Assembly: GCF_030704685.1 (NCBI RefSeq)
Contig: NZ_JAUZDX010000025.1
Location: 22,319 to 86,318 of the forward strand
DNA length: 64,000 nt
Reading direction: 5' to 3'
From: Acidovorax sp. A1169
GTDB taxonomy: Bacteria; Pseudomonadota; Gammaproteobacteria; Burkholderiales; Burkholderiaceae_C
Made by a program: the position numbers and the translations under genes. The first letter of the stretch is position 1, and the number at the start of each line of letters is the position of its first letter. The notes below the pieces were generated by a model. That model did not search any database. It had not been told where the DNA came from and saw only the letters and a program-made list of their open reading frames with translations. This document shows positions 60,055 to 64,000 of this stretch, piece by piece.

Positions 60055-61464
60055 CTATGCACCCAGCCGGTCGATCCGCTCCCCGGCCTGCGCCACATGC
60101 GCCGACAGCGCACCAATGCATGCAGCAAAGCCCTCGCTGAAACCGCCCTTTGCGTCGCCCTTGCGACCCAGGCCCGCGAGCCGGCCCACGAAATCCTGCG
60201 CCAGCGCCAGGGCCTGCCGCCAGGTGTGCGGCGCCACCTGCGGGCCGATGACCAGCGCCAGCGGGCGCACCGGCACCTCGCCCGCCGCCGTGGGCGCAAA
60301 GGCCATGGGCGTCATGTCATAGGCCGGCGCCAACTGGTACGGCCGGCCCTGCCCGGCCATGAACGACAAATTGCCGCTGTGCATATCGGTGTTGCCGATC
60401 AGGGAGCCAAAGGCCCACAGCAGGCTGGCCGCGTCCACCGCCTCGGGCTGTACCACCCCCTCGCGCGCCAGGGCCGCCACCATCTCGGGCCAGCGCCCGC
60501 TGTGGCCGACAAACTCTGCATCCAGGGCGGTCAACGAGTGCAGCGCGCGCCGCCCCAGCGCGCCCACCCGGTCAAAGCGCTCCACCTCCAGAAACCGCTG
60601 CCCGCCATGGTCGATGACCTGCGTGCGCGCCGCCGCGATGCCATGGGCACGCAGCACCCGCAGCGCCAGGTGCTCCGCCAGCAACAGGTCGCGCCAGCGC
60701 TCGCTCACCGGGCTTTGCACCGCAGCGCTGAACTTGACGATCACATGTGCAGGCTCAGCCATCGCCGCAGCGCTCCCCCGGCTGCTGCCCCCCCACTGCG
60801 CATAGGCCGTGAACTTGGGCTGCTCGCCCCCCGCCGACGACCCCGCCTGCTCACCGCGCGCTGCGGCCAGCGCCAGCGCCGCATAGGCCCGCGCCTTGCC
60901 GGCCAGCGCAATCGGCACCGGCACGCCCATGTTGACGAACGCCTGCTGCGCCGCATCGCCCACCAGCAGGTTGCCGGGCAGATCCCCCCCCTCACGCAGC
61001 AGCGCGCGCATCACGTGCGAGTCGTTCCAGTCGGCCAGCCGCTCTGGCAGCCCCAGCGCGGGCCCATGCCGCTGGTTGTAGGCCCGCCCCAGGTACCCCT
61101 GCGGCCGCATGTCGAAAAGCCACCACGGCAGGCCATCCGTGTGACCGTGCACGGCACCATCGGCCTGCGCCATCACGAAGCCTTCGGGGTACACCGGCAC
61201 CAGGGTGCCCAGCCCCTGCAACCGGCCTTCGGCAGTCACCCGGTAGATCGGCGCCACCAGGTCCGCCCGCGAGGCATCGCGCAGCGCATACTGAATAGAT
61301 CGCGAAGCCCCTAGACGCAGCACATCCGGCCCCAGCGCCTGCAGCGCCCGGGACACTGTGGGCTGGCTTGTTCCCAGGGCATCCGCCAATGCTCGCGCAG
61401 TCTTCAGCCCGCTGCGCAGCAGGTCACGAATCTGGTCGGCGTGGCGGCGGGTGGGGGTTGGCAT
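60055..61464 (-). CDS. yjjJ: HipA-family kinase, YjjJ-type
   Basis: This 469-residue protein joins an N-terminal winged helix (residues 8-55: IRDLLRSGLKTARALADALG, TSQPTVSRALQ) to a HipA kinase domain. Kinase signatures are GGEQPKFTAY, VIVKFSAAVQSPVSERWRDL and the catalytic loop LIGNTDMHSGNLSFM with metal-binding PAYDMTPMAF. YjjJ-type HipA proteins contain their own DNA-binding domain and lack a separate HipB antitoxin. It may autoregulate through the three-repeat operator upstream (61485-61514). The ATG at 61464 begins right before the operator region. Confidence 0.9.
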   Translation of the reverse strand: MPTPTRRHADQIRDLLRSGLKTARALADALGTSQPTVSRALQALGPDVLRLGASRSIQYALRDASRADLVAPIYRVTAEGRLQGLGTLVPVYPEGFVMAQADGAVHGHTDGLPWWLFDMRPQGYLGRAYNQRHGPALGLPERLADWNDSHVMRALLREGGDLPGNLLVGDAAQQAFVNMGVPVPIALAGKARAYAALALAAARGEQAGSSAGGEQPKFTAYAQWGGSSRGSAAAMAEPAHVIVKFSAAVQSPVSERWRDLLLAEHLALRVLRAHGIAAARTQVIDHGGQRFLEVERFDRVGALGRRALHSLTALDAEFVGHSGRWPEMVAALAREGVVQPEAVDAASLLWAFGSLIGNTDMHSGNLSFMAGQGRPYQLAPAYDMTPMAFAPTAAGEVPVRPLALVIGPQVAPHTWRQALALAQDFVGRLAGLGRKGDAKGGFSEGFAACIGALSAHVAQAGERIDRLGA

Positions 61465-61484
61465 GCAGGCATCTTAGTTCAATT

Positions 61485-61514
61485 GAATAGATTGATGAAT
61501 AGATAGCTGAATAG
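61485..61514. promoter_or_regulatory. Three GAATAG repeats at 12-bp spacing upstream of yjjJ
   Basis: GAATAG occurs at 61485, 61497 and 61509, exactly 12 bp apart, within an AT-rich promoter. A palindrome TTCAATTGAA (61478-61487) overlaps the first. The regular phasing fits a repeat-bound operator, most likely for the winged helix of the YjjJ-type protein. Confidence 0.6.
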
Positions 61515-61651
61515 TAACTAGGAGATCAGCAGGGCAAGAGGCTTGCCCCCTTGGCGGCATGGCGCCATGCCTGCGCACGCACTGCACAATGTGCCCCTGC
61601 CCCGCCCTGGCGAGGGCGAACTCCACAGAACGAACGCCAAGGTCAAACAGC

Positions 61652-61951
61652 ATGGATCTCTCTTCAACGGTGGCATGGTCCGTTCCTGTGGCAGGCTGCC
61701 TGCTGGCGGCCCTATACGGCCATGGCCGCGCCGAAGCCGGGGCCCAGTCCATCTGGGGCAGTGCATTGTGGGTTGCCATCGTCACCGGCGTCCTCCTTAC
61801 ATTCGTCCAGGTGGTCTTGCATGGCGCCTGCATTGGAGCGCGGTGGTGCGCCGACCAGGGCGACGTCAACATGAGTTATTGGTTTCAGTCTTTCATGGCC
61901 ATCCCGCTGTACTGGCTTGTGGCGTGCAGTGTTTGGAAGATCAAGCAGTGA
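61652..61951 (+). CDS. Hypothetical membrane protein (99 aa)
   Basis: This 99-residue protein starts MDLSSTVAWSVPVAGCLLAA. It has three probable membrane segments: about residues 8-22, 33-58 (SIWGSALWVAIVTGVLLTFV) and 78-94 (SFMAIPLYWLVACSVWKI). The loop DQGDVNMSYWFQ is acidic. There are longer upstream in-frame starts but these would carry Cys-rich, improbable sequence. It diverges from the yjjJ-like gene. The function is unknown. Confidence 0.6.
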   Translation: MDLSSTVAWSVPVAGCLLAALYGHGRAEAGAQSIWGSALWVAIVTGVLLTFVQVVLHGACIGARWCADQGDVNMSYWFQSFMAIPLYWLVACSVWKIKQ

Positions 61952-62015
61952 CAAGACCACCTGACCCCGCCCCAGCGCCGCGTGCGCCACCGGATTGAGC
62001 CCCGTCAAGCAAACG

Positions 62016-62029
62016 TTGACCTTCATCAA
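62016..62029 (+). promoter_or_regulatory. FNR/ANR-type box TTGACCTTCATCAA upstream of chemoreceptor gene
   Basis: TTGAC-N4-ATCAA differs at one base from the FNR consensus. It is centred 65 bp before the ATG of the PAS-chemoreceptor at 62088. E. coli aer is also FNR-controlled, so redox control of this gene would fit. Confidence 0.55.
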
Positions 62030-62087
62030 GGCGCCCTTGCGGTGGTGTCCAGACAATCGACTGCATCGTCCAGCGGAGCCCAACACC

Positions 62088-63731
62088 ATGCGCCTGAACC
62101 TGCCAACCACCGGACAGGAATATGCTGTCCCCAAGGGGCAGACCCTTGTCTCCACCACCGACACGCAGGGGCGCATCACCCACTGCAACGCGGCCTTCGT
62201 GGCCGTGAGCGGGTACACGCGCGATGAGCTCGTGGGCCAGCCCCACAACATGATCCGCCACCCCGACATGCCCGAGGAGGCGTTTCGCGACATGTGGGCC
62301 ACCATCGCCTCGGGCCGGCCCTGGTCGGCCCCGGTGAAGAACCGGCGCAAGGACGGCGACCACTACTGGGTGATGGCCAACGCCACGCCGCTGATGCAGG
62401 ACGGCCGGCCCGTGGGCTACATGTCGGTGCGCACCGAGGCCACGCGCGCGCAGATCGCTGCGGCCGAGCAGCTGTACGCCACCATGCGCGCAGAAAAGCA
62501 GGCCGGGCGGCGCGTGCACGTGCTGCGCTCGGGCCGCGTGGTGCGGCACACGCTGGTGGGGCGCGTGGCGCACGGGCTGGCCACACTGGGCCTGTCGGCC
62601 CGGCTGGGGCTGGTGCTGCTCGCGCTGCTGGCGGCCTCGCTGGCCACCGGAATGCTGCTGCCCGGTGCCGCTGGCGGGGCGCTGCAGCTGGCGCTGTTCG
62701 GCGCGGCCTGGTGGTACCTGGCGCGGCTGCTGGTGGGGCCCATCGCGGCGCTGACCCTGGCGGCCAACCGGGTCGCGGCCGGCGACCTGACGGCGACTGT
62801 GCGCCGGGGCCGCAACGATGAACTGGGTGACCTGGAGCAGGCGCTGGGCCAGCTTTCGTTCAACCTCTGCGCCATCGTGCGCGATGCCCGCGACGAAAGC
62901 GAATCCATGCGCCTGGGCGCGCAGGAGATCGCGCAGGGCAACCTGGACCTGTCGGCACGCACCGAGTCGCAGGCCGCCAGCCTGGAGCAGACGGCGGCTT
63001 CCATGGAGCAGATCACCGGCACCGTGCGCCAGAGCGCTGACGCGGCCCGCCAGGCCACGGCCCTGGCAGGCCAGGCCAACGCGGCCGCCACGCGCAGCCG
63101 CGAGGCGGTGGACAGCGTGGGCCAGACCATGCGCGACATCCAGGGCGACTCTGATCGCATCGGCGAGATCACGCAGGTGATCGACTCCATCGCCTTCCAG
63201 ACCAACATCCTGGCGCTGAACGCGGCGGTAGAGGCCGCCCGCGCCGGCGAACAGGGCCGGGGCTTTGCCGTGGTGGCCAGCGAGGTGCGCAGCTTGGCCG
63301 GCCGCAGCGCCGAGGCCGCCCGGGAGATCAAGCAGCTCATCGACCAGTCTGCCCACCGCGTGGAGCAAGGCCAGCAGCGCACCCGGGTGGCCCAGGCCAC
63401 CATGGTCGAGGTGGTCGAAGGCGTGCAGCGCGTGAGCGCTGTGGTCGGCGAGATCAGCCACGCCAGCCAGGAGCAGCTGGCTGGCATCTCCGAGGTCAAT
63501 ACCGCCGTGGGACAGCTGGACACCATCACCCAGGAAAACGCGGCGCTGGTGGAGCAGGTGGCGGCTGCGGCGCAGGGGTTGACGCGCACTGCGGGGGCGG
63601 TGGCGGATTCGGTGCAGGTGTTTCGGCTGGAGGCGGGGGTGCTGGCACCGGCAGCGCGGCCTGCGGTACCGGGTCAGCGGAGCGCCAGACCCGTGGTGCA
63701 GCCGCGTGGCAAGGCATTGAGGGTGGTGTGA
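62088..63731 (+). CDS. PAS-domain methyl-accepting chemotaxis protein (Aer-like)
   Basis: This 547-residue receptor starts MRLNLPTTGQEYAVPKGQTL. The N-terminal PAS domain (about 8-115: STTDTQGRITHCNAAFVAVS, LVGQPHNMIRHPDMPEEAFR, DGDHYWVMANATPL) matches FAD-binding aerotaxis PAS domains. A membrane hairpin follows (about 150-215), then a HAMP-like region and the MCP signalling domain with the highly conserved hairpin tip (IDSIAFQTNILALNAAVEAA, RAGEQGRGFAVVASEVRSLA). There is no C-terminal CheR-tethering pentapeptide. It probably senses redox or oxygen and signals to a CheA outside this window. Confidence 0.92.
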   Translation: MRLNLPTTGQEYAVPKGQTLVSTTDTQGRITHCNAAFVAVSGYTRDELVGQPHNMIRHPDMPEEAFRDMWATIASGRPWSAPVKNRRKDGDHYWVMANATPLMQDGRPVGYMSVRTEATRAQIAAAEQLYATMRAEKQAGRRVHVLRSGRVVRHTLVGRVAHGLATLGLSARLGLVLLALLAASLATGMLLPGAAGGALQLALFGAAWWYLARLLVGPIAALTLAANRVAAGDLTATVRRGRNDELGDLEQALGQLSFNLCAIVRDARDESESMRLGAQEIAQGNLDLSARTESQAASLEQTAASMEQITGTVRQSADAARQATALAGQANAAATRSREAVDSVGQTMRDIQGDSDRIGEITQVIDSIAFQTNILALNAAVEAARAGEQGRGFAVVASEVRSLAGRSAEAAREIKQLIDQSAHRVEQGQQRTRVAQATMVEVVEGVQRVSAVVGEISHASQEQLAGISEVNTAVGQLDTITQENAALVEQVAAAAQGLTRTAGAVADSVQVFRLEAGVLAPAARPAVPGQRSARPVVQPRGKALRVV

Positions 63732-63802
63732 TGTGATGGGCCGGGCCTCCATGGGGGCCTCGGCCGCTGGTGCGCCAGTGCGGTGATGTTCATTTTTTCG
63801 CG

Positions 63803-63823
63803 ATGTTCATGTGGCGTGAACAT
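63803..63823. promoter_or_regulatory. Inverted repeat ATGTTCA-N7-TGAACAT
   Basis: There are perfect 7-bp arms with a 7-nt spacer. A third half copy, ATGTTCA, lies 17 bp to the left, and GAACAT recurs at 63835-63840. It is a candidate operator for the gene to the right of the window. Confidence 0.4.
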
Positions 63824-63954
63824 TGATGCGCGGCGAACATGCGGAGACCCGGAGATCGCGCCAACGTGTCTGATTGCTCGCTGGAGTGTGCGTGTGGTTG
63901 CTGCGTGCTTTTGCCAAAAGCGGAGGCCGGGGTGTGCGCCCGGCGGCGCAGTAA

Positions 63955-63979
63955 CTTTCTCTTGGCCGCCAAGAGAAAG
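63955..63979. repeat. 25-bp near-perfect palindrome
   Basis: CTTTCTCTTGGC pairs with GCCAAGAGAAAG around a central base with one mismatch. It could form a hairpin on either strand. No T-tract follows. Confidence 0.5.
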
Positions 63980-64000
63980 TCACCAAAGAGAAGGCGGCCC

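Larger units (their letters stand above)
63732..64000. other. Intergenic tail with repeats
   Basis: No gene is seen. It contains ATGTTCA elements (63786-63792) and an inverted repeat ATGTTCA-N7-TGAACAT (63803-63823), which could be an operator of a gene beyond the edge. A long palindrome at 63955-63979 (CTTTCTCTTGGC/CCAAGAGAAAG) resembles a repeat common near transcription units in Burkholderiales. Confidence 0.45.

Noticed and set aside
1..64000. rRNA, tRNA, prophage or origin sequences
   Set aside because: No tRNA cloverleaf, rRNA core, phage structural gene or DnaA-box cluster was recognised on either strand by eye; a covariance-model scan would be needed to be certain.

Overview
The window is high-GC DNA with tightly packed genes on both strands. 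Bug-type (TctC) solute receptors, LysR/GntR/AsnC regulators, 'CGGGGGD' lipoproteins, a narXLKKGHJI denitrification locus and a pgaABCD operon together point to a betaproteobacterium of the Comamonadaceae, probably Acidovorax-like. This assignment is inferred from gene content; no rRNA or tRNA gene was seen.

Layout. 0-9.5 kb: the 5' part of a lipoprotein gene, then small catabolic units, each with its own regulator: quinone-oxidoreductase-like MDR and tautomerase with a divergent LysR; a gamma-glutamyltranspeptidase-family enzyme and Bug receptor with a divergent GntR; a saccharopine-dehydrogenase-like enzyme with a divergent AsnC; an azoreductase. 9.5-16 kb: an RCC1-repeat exported protein, a lipoprotein sharing a repeat domain with the copies at 1 kb and 40 kb, several small conserved proteins, and a gene broken by a stop codon and a frameshift. 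15.8-21 kb: two copies of a DUF2059-containing segment flank a striking array of six one-gene units. One member of a conserved short GC-rich repeat lies at the left of each unit. An IS30-family element with a damaged transposase closes the region.

22-37 kb: a complete respiratory nitrate reductase locus (narX, narL, two NarK transporters, narG, narH, narJ, narI) continuing into a parvulin, a beta-carbonic anhydrase and a 134-residue conserved protein. An FNR/ANR-type box precedes narK. A 165-bp MITE-like element follows and supplies the stop codon of a large membrane protein. 39-46 kb: a third family lipoprotein with a Pro-Ala linker, a secreted NHL/SMP-30-type propeller with a carboxymuconolactone-decarboxylase-family protein and a divergent LysR, a double GNAT, and a second copy of the orphan-unit design (repeat plus a paralogous small membrane protein). 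46-53 kb: pgaABCD for poly-beta-1,6-GlcNAc synthesis and export. 53-64 kb: signalling genes (hybrid histidine kinase, GGDEF-EAL protein coupled to a GspG-like pilin, YjjJ/HipA-type kinase with a three-repeat operator, PAS-containing chemoreceptor with an FNR-type box).

How they work together. Nitrate respiration and oxygen/redox sensing (NarXL, FNR-type boxes upstream of narK and of the chemoreceptor) sit in the same window as biofilm exopolysaccharide (pga) and c-di-GMP signalling. Four GTGA-N6-TCAC palindromes lie upstream of the three lipoprotein genes and the RCC1 gene, suggesting one CRP-type regulator for a set of exported repeat proteins. The best candidate for something undescribed is the repeat-bounded array at 16.2-19.1 kb and its outlier at 44.7 kb.
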